Shown here one piece after another: positions 23,960 through 35,259 of a stretch of 64,000 nucleotides of DNA. Within the stretch, counting starts at the first letter, position 1, and each line of letters starts with the position of its first letter. The notes under the pieces are model-generated. The model ran no database searches. It was not told the DNA's origin and saw nothing but the letters and a program-made list of their open reading frames with translations. This DNA comes from Pomphorhynchus laevis. Its lineage: Eukaryota > Acanthocephala > Palaeacanthocephala > Echinorhynchida > Pomphorhynchidae. The position numbers and the translations under genes are program-made. The DNA is taken from contig WNNJ02000980.1 in the NCBI GenBank assembly GCA_012934845.2, positions 186,001 to 250,000 of the forward strand, given 5' to 3'.

Positions 23960-24395
23960 ATAAAAATTGGTAAAAGTCGAGACATTGGAAGCACACAGGT
24001 ACAAGTTAGTTGCGACAATGATGGTTGCTTTAACTGGTCGCTTTTATCAGTGAAGGTTGGAGTCTTAAGTGCCTTAAATAGATGTTTCTTAAGCGGGGCA
24101 TGTGCTACAGGCGTAATTGATATCCTACGCAGGGAGGTAGATGAACTACAAGTACTTGTAAATACAATACGAAATCATCATCTTGTCATGACAACAGTGT
24201 CCAAAAATGTTCAAAAGGAGGAGGTACAGACTCTGTCAAAATCAGTCGAGATCGTCAATGATTCGAACGCAGATATTGGGTCAGATGCACAACGATGCAC
24301 ACATGTAATGGGCAATACTACATCGTCAGTTACAAGAATCCCTCCAAAGTATGCCGCTCGAAACCTAAACAGAAATCTCGTATCAACATGATCAA
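23960..24395 (+). pseudogene. LINE ORF1-like fragment
   Basis: Reads VQVSCDNDGCFNWSLL followed by a heptad-like stretch (REVDELQVLVNTIRNHHL, TVSKNVQKEEVQTLSKS). The Cys-Cys-Trp spacing matches the finger of LINE A and C ORF1, and the following helix suggests a coiled coil. It is cut off by the LTR fossil that starts near 24405. The assignment is by pattern only. Confidence 0.4.
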
Positions 24396-24404
24396 CACTC
24401 ATAA

Positions 24405-26055
24405 TAACGATTCGTGTTTGACAACAGTGCTACTCAAATCAATGTGGATAAACATGGTCTTCATATAGCCGAACAAACCATCAAAGTAAACGGTAGTGAT
24501 GTGTTTGCACTTTTTGACACTGGCAGCTCCGAGAACTTATCGACTTCAAGCTCGTAAATCGGCTCAAGCTGAATATTGCATCATGTAGAGAAACGGTGTG
24601 TATGGCGACAAAAGACCAAACATCAACGGTTATTTGCTGCCCTGCTACGTTCAACTTCCAAACGGCAACAAAAATGACATACACCTGCTCTGTTTACCTG
24701 ACCTCAGTCACGACGTCATACTAGGTCATCCATTTATGTCAAATTACAAATACGTTACAATGGACTTTAAGGGTACAAACGGTTCATTGTATCTCAATGC
24801 CTTATCAAGGATGAAAGTCGATCCACCTATGTTGTTTGGGTCGTTGGTAACCAATTGTGAGCCTGAAGCCATCAGATCAAGACAATGGAGTTCCAAGCAT
24901 ATTCAATTTATTCAAACAGAAGTTGATCAGATGCTTTAAGAGAATATTATAGAGCCTAGTCGATCACCATGAAGGGCCCAAGTTCTTGTGGTGCAGAGTC
25001 CACGAGGAACTTAGGCTGGTCGTGGATTATGCACAGACTATAAACAAATTCACACCTCTGGACGCCTACCCATTGCCTCGAATAGATACCATTGTACAGA
25101 CAGTCGCTGGTCATAGAGTGTTTAGTAAGTTCGATTTACAATTAGCGTATCACCAATTGCCGGTTCACCCTGATGAACGTATGTACACCACGTTTGAAGT
25201 CGCAGGACGGCTGTACCAGTTTTTGTCGCGTTCCATTCAGATTAACCAATTCCCCAGCAGTTTTTTAGGGAACAATTGACAACATCATTGCCGAACAGAA
25301 CCTCAAGGATGTATTCGCCTATCTAGACAACGTGATAGTCTGCGGTCACTCAGCTAAAGATAGTGATCGTAATCTGCGCCACTTCCAGGATGTTATTTGC
25401 AAATAAGGTATGACCATCAATTGGCGTTCGTTTACTCAAACAATCGAAGCCGCATAAAGAACGAAAAATTAATCCGATGGAGATTAGAATTAACCCAGTT
25501 CAAATTTCACATTACGTATCGTCGCGGAGATGATAACATTTTAGCAGACGCAATGTCTAGAGTGCGTTGTGTTGCAATTAAAACGTCCATATCTCAGTTA
25601 TGTTTAATTCATGATACCATATGTCATCCTGGTATTACACGATTGACACACTTTGTCCGCTCACGCAACTTACCATTCTCGACCGATGAAGTTAAGCGTG
25701 TAGTGGAGGACTGTGCGGTGTGTGCTGAAATTCGACCGTCATTCCATCATCCTCCTGCCATTTCTCTGATTAAAGCTACGCACCATTTGAAAGAATATTA
25801 ATCGATTTTAAGGAACCGATGCCATCAACTTCTAGAAATCGTTACTTGCTTGTAATGGTGGAAGAATTCTCGCGATTCCTATTTGGCTTCGCTTGTCCCA
25901 ATATGTCTACCAAAACGGTGATAAAGTGTCTGAGTCAGATATTCGCACTATTCGGTACACCCTCGTTTGTACATTCCGATAGGAGAACCTCGTTCATGTC
26001 CCGCGAATTATCTGATTATTTATGCAGAAACGGTGTGGCCTGTAGATTTTCTATA
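24405..26055 (+). mobile_element. Gypsy-type LTR fossil, internal part only
   Basis: Fossil. Parts in order: protease region (about 24450-24780), RT (about 24860-25400), RNase H (about 25400-25570) and integrase with zinc-binding N-terminus and catalytic core (about 25590-26060). No LTRs are seen. The element is truncated at both ends, the right end by a Naiad-type PLE terminus. It has a few breaks and is better preserved than the two fossils to its left. Confidence 0.75.
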
Positions 26056-26560
26056 ATTTAAATCAAATTATAATAAAAAATTGAAATTCAAAATAAACGT
26101 CATTTTTATGAATTGACTAATAAATAACAGACGTTATCAGAATAAGAATTAGAGGTCATCAGGAGGAACTGCTATGCTATCAGGTTTTGGCCCCTAACTC
26201 CTCTACCCAACATAGCAGCGGCCAAAATCGTGCGAGATTAGATGTCATCAAGAGGATGACCTCTAATTGATTTCCTGATGGCCATCAGAAAGTCAATTTT
26301 TATGAATTGACTAATAAATAACAGACGTTGTATCAGAATAAGGACTAGAGGCAATCAGGAGGAACTGCTATGCTATCAGGTTTTTGCCCGTATTCCTCGA
26401 TCCAACATAGCAGCGTGGCCAAATACGTGTTAAGGACGTATTTCCTCTGATGAAATTTGATTATATAGTATCTTATTCTAATACAAAGTATTAGAATAAG
26501 ATAAATTATTTATTATCAAAAAATATCACAAATTATTTATTATTCATCCATAAAATTTAG
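26040..26560 (-). repeat. Naiad-type PLE terminal sequence, partial tandem
   Basis: Two successive partial copies of the Naiad-type 3' region (about 26045-26265 and 26285-26540), each with the gaggtcatcaggaggaactg block. The second ends near the coding 3' end (ttattcatccataaaat). No RT remains. Confidence 0.75.
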
Positions 26561-26624
26561 GATGTGTAAGTGATGATAGGATAATGATACTCCCGGATGT
26601 ATGTTGGGGCATTGTGAAATACTC

Positions 26625-26935
26625 AATTGCAATCAAATCGGCTAACTGAGTCTACGTATTTAATATGATTATAAACTAAACAAAACATAATAATAATGCT
26701 AAATCAAAAAGTAATAATTAAATAATAAAATTAATAATTGTTTTTAGATTTTCTATAATTTAAATCAAGTTAAAATAAAAGCATTGAAGTGTAAAATAAA
26801 CGTCAGTTTTATGAATTGACTAATAAATAACAGACGTTGTATCAGAATAAGAATTAGAGGTCATCAGGAGGAACTGCTATGTTATCAGGTTTCGGCCTCT
26901 ATTTCTCTGCAGAACATATCAGAAAGTATCAGAAA
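26625..26935 (-). repeat. Naiad-type PLE terminal sequence, solo
   Basis: Starts with ggctaactgagtctacgt and runs through the AT-rich region to the ribozyme-like block near 26850-26925, where it breaks off into other sequence. Confidence 0.7.
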
Positions 26936-26989
26936 CCGTCGAGTCATAAAAATTTATTCTACATAACACTATATTCAGATTTTCGAATT

Positions 26990-27340
26990 TAATTAAAACT
27001 ACTATCATCAACAAACAGTCACACTGATCGGCACACACCATATCGCGGCCTACGCAAATATGTACGTTGCCACAATTGAAGAAGATTTTCTCGATACCGA
27101 AGTGCAATCAATCTTCTGGCTACGATACATATATGATATATTTAATGTCTGGTAATTCAACATTGCATCCTTTTAAAGTATAAAGTTTGATAAACAGGTT
27201 AAACGAATTTTCCTAATTCAAATTCTCCTAGTAGAATTGGCGGACAACATGTACTATTTTCCTAGATACGAAGGTGTATCGAGATAATAATTTATTGGAC
27301 AATGAAAATTTTTAGCAGCAACAAAAATTTCGATAATGAA
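26990..27340 (+). pseudogene. Penelope RT fragment
   Basis: Contains FWLRYIYDIFNVW (compare WLRYIDDIF in Penelope RTs) around 27110-27155 and YYFLDTKVYRDNNLL around 27255-27300, the usual next motif. It is short and decayed. Confidence 0.5.
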
Positions 27341-27589
27341 ATAAAAAACTTAGTGATATGTTACAGTAATATACATACATCTTAAAAAAGTGTCTATTTT
27401 GAACCAAAGTCGCTATTTGAAAGCATACCAAAATATGGTCTATCAAGAGAAACGACAGTGATAAAATCTTATATAACAATTATTTATTATTTAATTATTA
27501 TTGTTTAATTATTTATTTTATTTTTATTTATCATTATATTTAATTTATAAATAATTTAATACACGTAGACTCAGTTACCTATGTGGAGG

Positions 27590-28155
27590 GGACTGAGCAG
27601 AAACAGCGGACCCTGCAATTGAATGGAAAACGCGAAGTAAAAGAAGAAGAGAAGGTCAGTTTCCGGATTCCATGTGAATCCCGAGAAATGTATATTATAC
27701 AATCCTACAGCCAATACGGCACACATCCATCAACATTTTGCGAAACTGAGGTATAAATCGGAAACGATAGAACGATCATCCTTGGTGCACCTGCTGGAAA
27801 TCGTCCCTACCTTCTAAATTCCATCGAGACGAAAGTATCGAAATTCTGCACCCTTGTCGAACGACTAGCTAAAATTGGATTGGTGGACACGCAGATCGCA
27901 TATATGTTTCACAAAATCACGGCAACACAAGTGGGCTCATACGTAACAGGCGACTCAGTGCTCGCCAGATTGGCTTAGTCCTTTTCAGTGTACAATACGC
28001 AAAGCGTTCGACGATCTTATTTGATTAAATGATTCTTGCGGATCGTTGTGGCCTATCCTCTCATTACATCCGCATTGCAGCGGTCTCGGGATAGTGGATC
28101 AATGTCGGGTTGCTGAAGAAGAATACAAAAACTCGCAAATGTTGTGCGAGCCTCA
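27590..28155 (+). pseudogene. Fragment of a LINE with restriction-like endonuclease type RT C-terminus
   Basis: Reads VNPEKCILYNPTANTAHI, then ILGAPAGNR, VERLAKIGLVDTQIAYMFHKI, and finally SGLGIVDQCRVAEEEYKNS near 28080-28150. This order matches the post-RT region of the LINE at 48.4-50.2 kb (KPAKSALL, GGLGI). It is broken by shifts and cut by a Penelope insertion at about 28156. Confidence 0.55.
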
Positions 28156-29126
28156 AATAACAGAAAAACTAATAACAGCAAATCCACGCAATGTTCAATT
28201 TTACATGCTTCCAAAAATTCACAAAAATATACCACCTTGTGTCGAAAGACCAATAATCAGCAACGTAAGCACAACAACTGAAAAACTGTTTAGGTATGTT
28301 CATGAGCTACTGAGTCCATTAATAACTAATGTAAATAGTTATAAAAAATTCAAAAGATTTTATTTAGAAAGTTTCAAAAGTAAAAACAAATAATACTGAT
28401 ATTATATTGACTTCAGACGTACAGTCATTATTTACTAATATACCAGCTAACGATGCATTAACTGCGATTAATGAGGCAATGATAAATAGTAATTGGATTG
28501 AGAAAAAACGAAATTTTGTTGTAGAGTCACTAAGCACTATTTTGAATGGAAATTATTTTGAATTCAACAATCATACGTACCATTACAAAATGGAACGGCC
28601 ATGGGAACGCTAGTAGCACCCATATTAGCTATATTTTATGTCGATTGGTATGAAAAACGGTTTCTTCAAACCTTAAATGAGCAACCAATTGTATAACTAA
28701 GGTATATTGACGACATATTCGTTATATGGCGTAATGACAAAACATCATTACACACAATCAAATCAGCTAACTGAGTCTACGTATTTAATATAATTATAAA
28801 CTAAACAAAACATAATAATAATGCTAAAACAAAAAGTAATAATTAAATAATAAAATAAATGATTGTTTTTAGATTTTCTATAATTTAAATCAAGTTAAAA
28901 TAAAAAATTGAAATTTAAAATAAAAGTCAATTTTTATGAATTGACTAATAAATAACAGACGATGTATCAGAATAAGAATTAGAGGTCATCAGGAGGAACT
29001 GCTATGTTATCAGCTTTCGGCCCCTAACCCCCACCCCTACCCAACATAGCAGCGGGACCAAATACATAATAACGATGTATTTCCTCTGATAAAACTATCT
29101 AGTATCTTATTCTAATGCAAAGTATA

Positions 29127-30803
29127 TTATTTATTATCCATCCATAAAAATTTGCCACTTAAGAGTTTAAATTTATTCTTTATATTATTGTGTTGATTTA
29201 TATATTTTACTATTTTCTGCTTGATGTTATTTTTATAGTAACCTAGTTTAAAATATGTATCTATTAAATTATTTAAATGATTTTTAAGAAAGCCAATATC
29301 ATTACATATTGTTGCAATTCTTAAAATTTCATTATTTAATGTATTATATTTTATATTATATGGTATGCATGAATGCTCATGCAAAAATATGTTTCTTGTA
29401 AATTTAAATATGTCATCTTTACGATATAAATTAATAGTAGTTTTAGTTAATGTTAATTTAATGTTCATATCTAGATATACACCTTCTTTATCATTAATAT
29501 TGGTTTTGTTAAGAATAAGGCTTTCTGGATAAATTTGTTCACTAATTGAATAAAAATTATTAGAATTAAATACACATATATCATCAATGTATCGAAACAT
29601 ATATTTCATATATTTATATTGTTTAGATTTAGTTTTTACACAGTTATGAACAAATTCATATTCTATAAAGCTTAAAAACAAGTCAGCTATAATTGGGCTA
29701 CTATTACCACCCATTGGAACTCCTTTTATTTGTCTAAATATAGATGTCCCTACTTTTAAATAATTTTGATTTATCAAAATATTTAAGGATTCTATTAATT
29801 CAATTTTATCCATATATTTATATTTATTTGATGGTTTAATTTTTGTTAGATAGGCGTTATAATTATTATAACATATATATGTATATCTTTTTCCGAATAT
29901 AAGATTAATTAATTTTACTAACGCTTCTTTAATATCTACTAAATCTAGATTTGTATAAAGCGTACTAAAATCGTATGTATTTATATTTTGAAAATTTATT
30001 CCTTTTGTCTGTTCTAAAAATTCTTTTGTAGAATTAATACTGAAATAGTGTTTTATACCAGTATTAATTTCGATTACCTTGCAATATTTTTTAAAGTGTG
30101 CTTTAATTACTTTAAGTATTTTATTCATATAGACAGAAAGTGGTTTTAATGTACATTTAAACGCACTACATATGAACCTAGGTTTTATTGGATTTTTATG
30201 TAATTTTGGATTCCAATATAATATAGGTATAGTTTTATTATCTGATTCAACCTTTATACCCTTTTTATCCATTATAGAACAGTGACTTGTAATAATTGTT
30301 TCAAAACTCAACTCACTACGTTCATATGTTGGATTTACATTTAAATCATTAGAATTAACCTCTTTCATTAGTATATCATAATAAAGCTTTTTGCATATGA
30401 AGACAAAGTTATTACTAGCTTTATCAATAGTTGTTATTATATAGTTATCCTTTAATTTAGTAAGTTCTTTATACATATCTTTATTAATTTTATCTTTCCT
30501 TTTATAATTGTTTGTTATTTTCATTTTATTTTTAATTTTATCAAATATATAATCTTTCCAAATTTTTATATTAGATATATTCAAGCTTTCACTATTAATC
30601 AGCTTATTAAAGTAATCATTTAAGTTATTATATAACGAATTGTAAATTTTATTTTTGTCGTTGTTATTATTTAATCTATATTTATACCCTTTTAATAGCA
30701 GCTTTCTTAATTCACAATTTTCAATTAATTCTAGATTATGGGTACATATATGTTCATTTATTTTATCAAAACTAAGACTTTTACAATTGCATTCTGTTTC
30801 CAT
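29127..30803 (-). CDS. Naiad-type PLE reverse transcriptase (558 aa open frame)
   Basis: The frame is open throughout. Motifs by residue: CNC at 5-7; ITTIDKASNNFVFICKKLYY at about 123-142; LYWNPKLHKNP at 195-205; YDFSTLYTNL at 277-286 with the first catalytic Asp; RQIKGVPMGGNSSPIIADLF at 358-377; FRYIDDICVF at 403-412 with the Asp pair; GVYLDMNIKL at 441-450; a basic C-terminus. All RT core boxes are present. It is extremely rich in Lys, Asn and Ile, reflecting AT-rich DNA. The ATG is internal to the full protein: similar sequence continues upstream in frame to about 31430, with one stop after TLTINFI. No C-terminal GIY-YIG follows. Confidence 0.85.
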   Translation of the reverse strand: METECNCKSLSFDKINEHICTHNLELIENCELRKLLLKGYKYRLNNNNDKNKIYNSLYNNLNDYFNKLINSESLNISNIKIWKDYIFDKIKNKMKITNNYKRKDKINKDMYKELTKLKDNYIITTIDKASNNFVFICKKLYYDILMKEVNSNDLNVNPTYERSELSFETIITSHCSIMDKKGIKVESDNKTIPILYWNPKLHKNPIKPRFICSAFKCTLKPLSVYMNKILKVIKAHFKKYCKVIEINTGIKHYFSINSTKEFLEQTKGINFQNINTYDFSTLYTNLDLVDIKEALVKLINLIFGKRYTYICYNNYNAYLTKIKPSNKYKYMDKIELIESLNILINQNYLKVGTSIFRQIKGVPMGGNSSPIIADLFLSFIEYEFVHNCVKTKSKQYKYMKYMFRYIDDICVFNSNNFYSISEQIYPESLILNKTNINDKEGVYLDMNIKLTLTKTTINLYRKDDIFKFTRNIFLHEHSCIPYNIKYNTLNNEILRIATICNDIGFLKNHLNNLIDTYFKLGYYKNNIKQKIVKYINQHNNIKNKFKLLSGKFLWMDNK

Positions 30804-31450
30804 TATGTTTCTAATATTATCGTTACATATTGATTTTAATTCTTTATTATAATTACAAATTTTTCGTCCTAATGGTGGTAGGAGTTTATACCTTATTTTA
30901 GGAATATATTTACTTAAATCTGACCCTATTATTTCTTTACTTTTAGAATTATTTAAAATTTGGGCTATATTTATGTTATCTATACATTTATTATATAAAG
31001 TTTATGGTTAATGTATATTTTCTATTGTTATTATTAACATTTATTGTACGATTATAGTATTTTGTATTACAATAACTGTCTATTATACAACTTAGCCTAT
31101 CATAGTCGTTAATTAATTTTTGATTTATTGAACATATGATATCTTTAGAAAAACTTCTTATATTTACATAAAGATCTTTTAGCTTATTATCACTTAAAAG
31201 TTGTTTTAATATTTCTAATTGTTCATTTATATACATATCTTTTTTAATATTTTTAACTCTATTTTTCTTATTCCTTTTATCACCATGACTTCTTGGTTTG
31301 CGTTTAACCGGATTATTATAATATAGTTGTTTATTATGTATTATACTACTTCTGCCAATTCCTTGTACCACGTCATTCAATCCTAATGGGTACATGGAAT
31401 TAAGCGTTTTAATCCAAAAATCTTATTTTTCTAATAGTTTTTGATTTAAT
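30804..31450 (-). pseudogene. Naiad-type PLE N-terminal region with nuclease-domain remnant
   Basis: MYPLGLNDVVQGIGRSS to TLTINFI is open at 30991-31395. Just upstream the same frame reads KLLEK, a stop, then DFWIKTLNS, which fits the last helix and strand of a GIY-YIG domain (usually REDFWIKTL, then PYGLND). The GIY and YIG motifs themselves are missing because the copy is truncated here. A second stop separates this part from the RT. The copy at 56124-57038 is open over the same junction. Confidence 0.6.
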
Positions 31451-31458
31451 ATTGATAT

Positions 31459-32461
31459 GTTTTCTTTGATAAAATGAATTTGGGTCGTTAATATTTACCT
31501 CTGAAATAAGTCAGGAAAACACAAAATTCTTAGATGTCACTGCGGATTAACAAAAGTGGAAAACTAGAAATATCAATGCACAAAAAGATTGTCTAATAAT
31601 ATATTACACTCAAAGAGCGGTCATTCATTTTCAACAAAGAAAAACATGATGGAAAACGAATTTAGAAGAATATTTTATCTGTGTAACACAAAAACTGAAA
31701 GACTTAAATGGATAAATAAAAGACGTTTAGATTTTCAAAACAGAGGTTACACGAAAAAGAGAAATAGACGTAGCACAAAATAGAGCATATATCAAGACGA
31801 CAAAATCACGACACAAAGCAAAAGGAAAAAATTATAATATCAATAGCTTACCATCCACGAGCACAAAAATTTTTTCGAAATATTAAAAACGACATAAAAA
31901 ATATCAATAGAAATTTAAATATTCCAACAAAATCAATACAAAAAAGTTACAAAATAATAAATACAATAAAATCCAAATTAGTGTCAACTAAACTAAAAGC
32001 AAATGGAGAAATAAAACACAGGTTTTACAAAATGCAATAGAAGTAGAACGAAATGTTGTCAACAGGTAGAAGAAAGAAAATGTTTTAAAAGTAAATATAC
32101 TAATCTAAACTACAAAATAAATCAAAACATCACATGCGCCACAACTGGTATAATTTATGTTGCAAACTGTCAAAAGTGTCATGCACAGTATGTAGGCGAA
32201 AGTGGATTGTCGCTGAATGTAAGATTAAATAACCGCCGAAGCGATTTAATAAAGAAGTTAGTCAACCGAGACGTCATAGTTAATAATTGTGTCAAATGCC
32301 ACGATACCACCACTGATTGCTTCACATATTGTGTTATAGCGGGCAATGTCGATGAAAAAGTCACTCGAAAAAAATTAGAACAACAGTGGATAGGTCAATT
32401 GATGTGCGACAAAGGAAAAGGTATCAATATACAACACGCATATTTTTGGCGACCAGATTAA
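31459..32461 (+). pseudogene. PLE-1 RT C-terminus and GIY-YIG nuclease remnant
   Basis: Starts with NEFGSLIFTSEISQENTKFLDV. Stops and shifts follow through 32150, then a readable nuclease region (Cys pair, QYVGESG, RLNNRRSDL, a His/Cys pair, WIGQLMCDKGKG). A nearly identical 3' part recurs on the minus strand at 35772-36180. Confidence 0.75.
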
Positions 32462-32657
32462 TTATATACATACAAAGTCTTTTTCAGATTTTATGACTCT
32501 AATTAATGTATTGTTTTAGATTGAAAAAGTCCTAGATTCTGACGAAACGTTTTAAATAAAAAGTCTCTGTTCTTTGCTAGTGTTTATAGTAGTAAAATAA
32601 TTTTTTGGCTATTTACTACCTTGGATATTAGATCCGTATTCCTGGTATTTCTTCAAA

Positions 32658-32658
<1 letters not shown>

Positions 32659-32720
<62 letters not shown>
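32659..32720. repeat. (TA)n microsatellite
   Basis: About 31 TA units between the PLE-1 3' end and the PLE-2 coding frame. Confidence 0.98.
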
Positions 32721-32728
<8 letters not shown>

Positions 32729-32739
32729 TCGAAGCACAA

Positions 32740-33543
32740 ATGGACGAATTAACGAAGAACTTCATACAACGAGGCTACCGCGAAAAACTTGTGCGGAAAC
32801 AAATTAATAAAGCCAGGCTAAAAAGTCGGAAACAATTGCTCCAAAAAACTGAAAGAACAAATCAACCAAAATCTTTTGTGGCAATACCGTATCATCCCGC
32901 TTTAAAAAAACTACCATCTGATATAAAAATTGCTTACAAAACCACTGTACCGAAGGATTTTGTAAGTACTACGCAACCAGATACATTTTTCAAAAAATGC
33001 CGCAGCTTTAGAGACACATTGGTTCGATCAAAATTCACAAGAAACGCACATATTAATACCCCACCTAAATTTAATGGATTTAGTAAATGTAAAGCATCTA
33101 GATGCGCATGTTGTCGAGAAATACAGGAAGGTAATATATTTCAAAGCACCATAACACAAATGAAATATCCAATTCGAGGAGACTACAACTGCCGCACGAC
33201 AGGATGCATCTATAAGGCAGAATGCTTAGACTGTAAGGCACAATATGTGGGAGAGACTGGTCGTGCGCTAAAAGATAGATTGACGAACCGACGGGCAGAC
33301 ATAAAATCGCGACGTACGGGTAAATATTCTAATACACGTGACAGTAAATTCAACACAGATGGCGTAGTTGAACACTGCGAAGAACATCCTACCCACAAAT
33401 TTGTCACAACCGTCATAGAAGGTGCCCTTGCCAATGCAATCGAAAGGAAAAAGCGTGAGCATTACTGGATCGGACAATTAATGACTGACCGCATGCTCAA
33501 TACACTGTCAGATTATAAATTAAAAAGAGAAAAACCTCCATAA
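32740..33543 (+). CDS. PLE-2 linker and GIY-YIG endonuclease (267 aa)
   Basis: Intact from ATG to TAA. Residues 8-30 are the end of the RT thumb (IQRGYREKLVRKQI), 46-56 are VAIPYHPALKK, and 117-125 are the Cys cluster (CKASRCACC). The GIY-YIG nuclease covers about 150-250: CIYKAECLDCKAQYVGETG, RLTNRRADIKS, the downstream His/Cys, and ERKKREHYWIGQLMTD with the metal-binding Glu. In Penelope this nuclease cleaves target DNA for insertion. Without RT this copy cannot move itself, yet its frame is preserved, which suggests recent insertion. Confidence 0.85.
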   Translation: MDELTKNFIQRGYREKLVRKQINKARLKSRKQLLQKTERTNQPKSFVAIPYHPALKKLPSDIKIAYKTTVPKDFVSTTQPDTFFKKCRSFRDTLVRSKFTRNAHINTPPKFNGFSKCKASRCACCREIQEGNIFQSTITQMKYPIRGDYNCRTTGCIYKAECLDCKAQYVGETGRALKDRLTNRRADIKSRRTGKYSNTRDSKFNTDGVVEHCEEHPTHKFVTTVIEGALANAIERKKREHYWIGQLMTDRMLNTLSDYKLKREKPP

Positions 33544-33612
33544 ATTCTTCCGAGATAAGTGCGTGTATAAACGCAGACTGTATTATATACTGTTTTGTGA
33601 AACTTTGCTTTG

Positions 33613-33645
33613 TGGTTGTGATCAAGGCGCAAGCCGAAACGTAAT
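33613..33645 (+). ncRNA. Decayed hammerhead-like motif, PLE-2 3' end
   Basis: GUGAUCAAGGC, loop gcaa, GCC, GAAACG. Stem II and the GAAA strand fit a hammerhead. The CUGAUGA strand is altered (GUGAUCA), so activity is unlikely. Confidence 0.4.
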
Positions 33646-33748
33646 AAATATTTTATTTTATTGTTCTTCTGCTGCTTATTTACATATGGAATATAATATA
33701 ATCGATCGTAGCAAACGATCAGCAGTGATGGGTATTCCTATTTTCTCT

Positions 33749-33749
<1 letters not shown>

Positions 33750-33811
<62 letters not shown>
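33750..33811. repeat. (TA)n microsatellite
   Basis: About 31 TA units between PLE-2 and the 357-bp array. Confidence 0.98.
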
Positions 33812-33814
<3 letters not shown>

Positions 33815-33926
33815 TAAGAGTTTCGTTTGAATCGGTATTGCTCGAGATTGCGAATAGCAATTCTTTCCGTATATTTAAGTAAGTGTTCGAATCGAGCATA
33901 TTCTTCAGTCTGCAAACTCTCGTCAC

Positions 33927-33997
33927 TCCTAGACGGTCATGTGATAGCCGGCAGCCATCGTCAGTATGATGAACTATCACACGCCGTTTCGGCTGCC
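33927..33997 (-). ncRNA. Permuted hammerhead motif, unit 1
   Basis: Same sequence as the motif detailed at 34903-34973, but with UCAUA instead of UCUUA in the stem I strand, which leaves one mismatch. Confidence 0.55.
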
Positions 33998-34283
33998 TCT
34001 GTGACATTGTGAAAATGCATTTCCGACATCTAGCTTAAATTGTTGGTGGCGTTAGCTCTTAAATCCAATAATTTGCAATGCAGACCATCATAAACAACCA
34101 GAGGATCAAACTTTCGGATGCTTGACTGTAAGAAACCGAGATTGAGTGGATCAATTCTTTCTATATAATCATAAGAGTTTCGTTTGAATCGGTATTGCTC
34201 GAGATTGCGAATAGCAATTCTTTCCGTATATTTAAGTAAGTGTTCGAATCGAGCATATTCTTCAGTCTGCAAACTCTCGTCAC

Positions 34284-34354
34284 TCCTAGACGGTCATGTG
34301 ATAGCCGGCAGCCATCGTCAGTATGATGAACTATCACACGCCGTTTCGGCTGCC
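34284..34354 (-). ncRNA. Permuted hammerhead motif, unit 2
   Basis: Identical to the unit 1 motif, 357 bp further on. Confidence 0.55.
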
Positions 34355-34640
34355 TCTGTGACATTGTGAAAATGCATTTCCGACATCTAGCTTAAATTGT
34401 TGGTGGCGTTAGCTCTTAAATCCAATAATTTGCAATGCAGACCATCATAAACAACCAGAGGATCAAACTTTCGGATGCTTGACTGTAAGAAACCGAGATT
34501 GAGTGGATCAATTCTTTCTATATAATCATAAGAGTTTCGTTTGAATCGGTATTGCTCGAGATTGCGAATAGCAATTCTTTCCGTATATTTAAGTAAGTGT
34601 TCGAATCGAGCATATTCTTCAGTCTGCAAACTCTCGTCAC

Positions 34641-34711
34641 TCCTAGACGGTCATGTGATAGCCGGCAGCCATCGTCAGTATGATGAACTATCACACGCCG
34701 TTTCGGCTGCC
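34641..34711 (-). ncRNA. Permuted hammerhead motif, unit 3
   Basis: Identical to the unit 1 motif, 357 bp further on. Confidence 0.55.
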
Positions 34712-34902
34712 TCTGTGACATTGTGAAAATGCATTTCCGACATCTAGCTTAAATTGTTGGTGGCGTTAGCTCTTAAATCCAATAATTTGCAATGCAGACC
34801 ATCACATTATGATGGTCTGCATTGCAAATTATTGGATTTAAGAGCTAACGCCACCAACAATTTAAGCTAGATGTCGGAAATGCATTTTCACAATGTCACA
34901 GA

Positions 34903-34973
34903 GGCAGCCGAAACGGCGTGTGATAGTTCATCTTACTGACGATGGCTGCCGGCTATCACATGACCGTCTAGGA
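34903..34973 (+). ncRNA. Permuted hammerhead motif, unit 4 (reference copy)
   Basis: Order: GGCAGCC (34903-34909), GAAA (34910-34913), CGG, GTGATAG (34920-34926), TCTTA (34931-34935), CTGACGA (34936-34942), GGCTGCC (34944-34950), CTATCAC (34953-34959), CCGT (34964-34967), C (34968), TAGGA (34969-34973). Stem II is GGCAGCC with GGCTGCC. Stem III is ACGG with CCGT plus GTGATAG with CTATCAC. Stem I is TAGGA with TCTTA (one G-U). All conserved hammerhead core bases are present, but the three strands are in a different linear order from known hammerheads. Confidence 0.6.
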
Positions 34974-35259
34974 GTGACGAGAGTTTGCAGACTGAAGAAT
35001 ATGCTCGATTCGAACACTTACTTAAATATACGGAAAGAATTGCTATTCGCAATCTCGAGCAATACCGATTCAAACGAAACTCTTATGATTATATAGAAAG
35101 AATTGATCCACTCAATCTCGGTTTCTTACAGTCAAGCATCCGAAAGTTTGATCCTCTGGTTGTTTATGATGGTCTGCATTGCAAATTATTGGATTTAAGA
35201 GCTAACGCCACCAACAATTTAAGCTAGATGTCGGAAATGCATTTTCACAATGTCACAGA

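Larger units (their letters stand above)
28757..31458 (-). mobile_element. Naiad/Chlamys-type PLE, copy 1
   Basis: Inserted in PLE-1. In sense order: remnant of an N-terminal nuclease domain, a Lys/Asn-rich linker, a telomerase-like RT, and a 3' region of about 370 bp ending at the taactgagtctacgtattt motif. Assignment to the Naiad/Chlamys group (PLEs with GIY-YIG placed before the RT) rests on DFWIKTLNSMYPLGLNDVVQ, RKPRSHGDKRNKK and CNCKSLSF, which I know as conserved features of that group. The start is truncated. Confidence 0.65.
28156..32640 (+). mobile_element. Penelope-like element PLE-1, interrupted by a Naiad-type PLE
   Basis: Left part (28156-28756): RT N-half with LPKIHKNIPPCVERPIISN, TSDVQSLFTNIP and LRYIDDIFVIW. 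Right part (31459-32461): FTSEISQENTKFLDV, a decayed linker, then the C-terminal GIY-YIG region (CQKCHAQYVGESGLSLNVRLNNRRSDL, KLEQQWIGQLM). The 3' UTR and end run to about 32640 with a hairpin and GAAACG (about 32519-32553). The minus-strand insertion 28757-31458 splits it. Several stops are present. The left end joins LINE sequence, so it is 5'-truncated. Confidence 0.8.
32725..33660 (+). mobile_element. PLE-2: Penelope 3' part
   Basis: 5'-truncated Penelope that starts at a TA tract in the region after the RT core, carries an intact C-terminal nuclease frame and ends in a 3' region with a hairpin followed by GAAACG (33628-33645). The RT palm is absent. Confidence 0.8.

Noticed and set aside
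34903-34950. Local type II hammerhead fold using only GGCAGCC...GGCTGCC
   Set aside because: Stem III and the cleavage base would not fit (G at the cleavage position), and the 38.8k relative cannot form the same internal stem I. The pairing with downstream strands fits both families much better.
33827-35227. Repeated frames such as MSQRQPKRRVIVHHTDDG and [17 protein letters not shown] in the 357-bp units
   Set aside because: They read through the ribozyme strands and occur on both strands of the same unit. No homology to a PLE protein could be seen, so a coding role is not supported.
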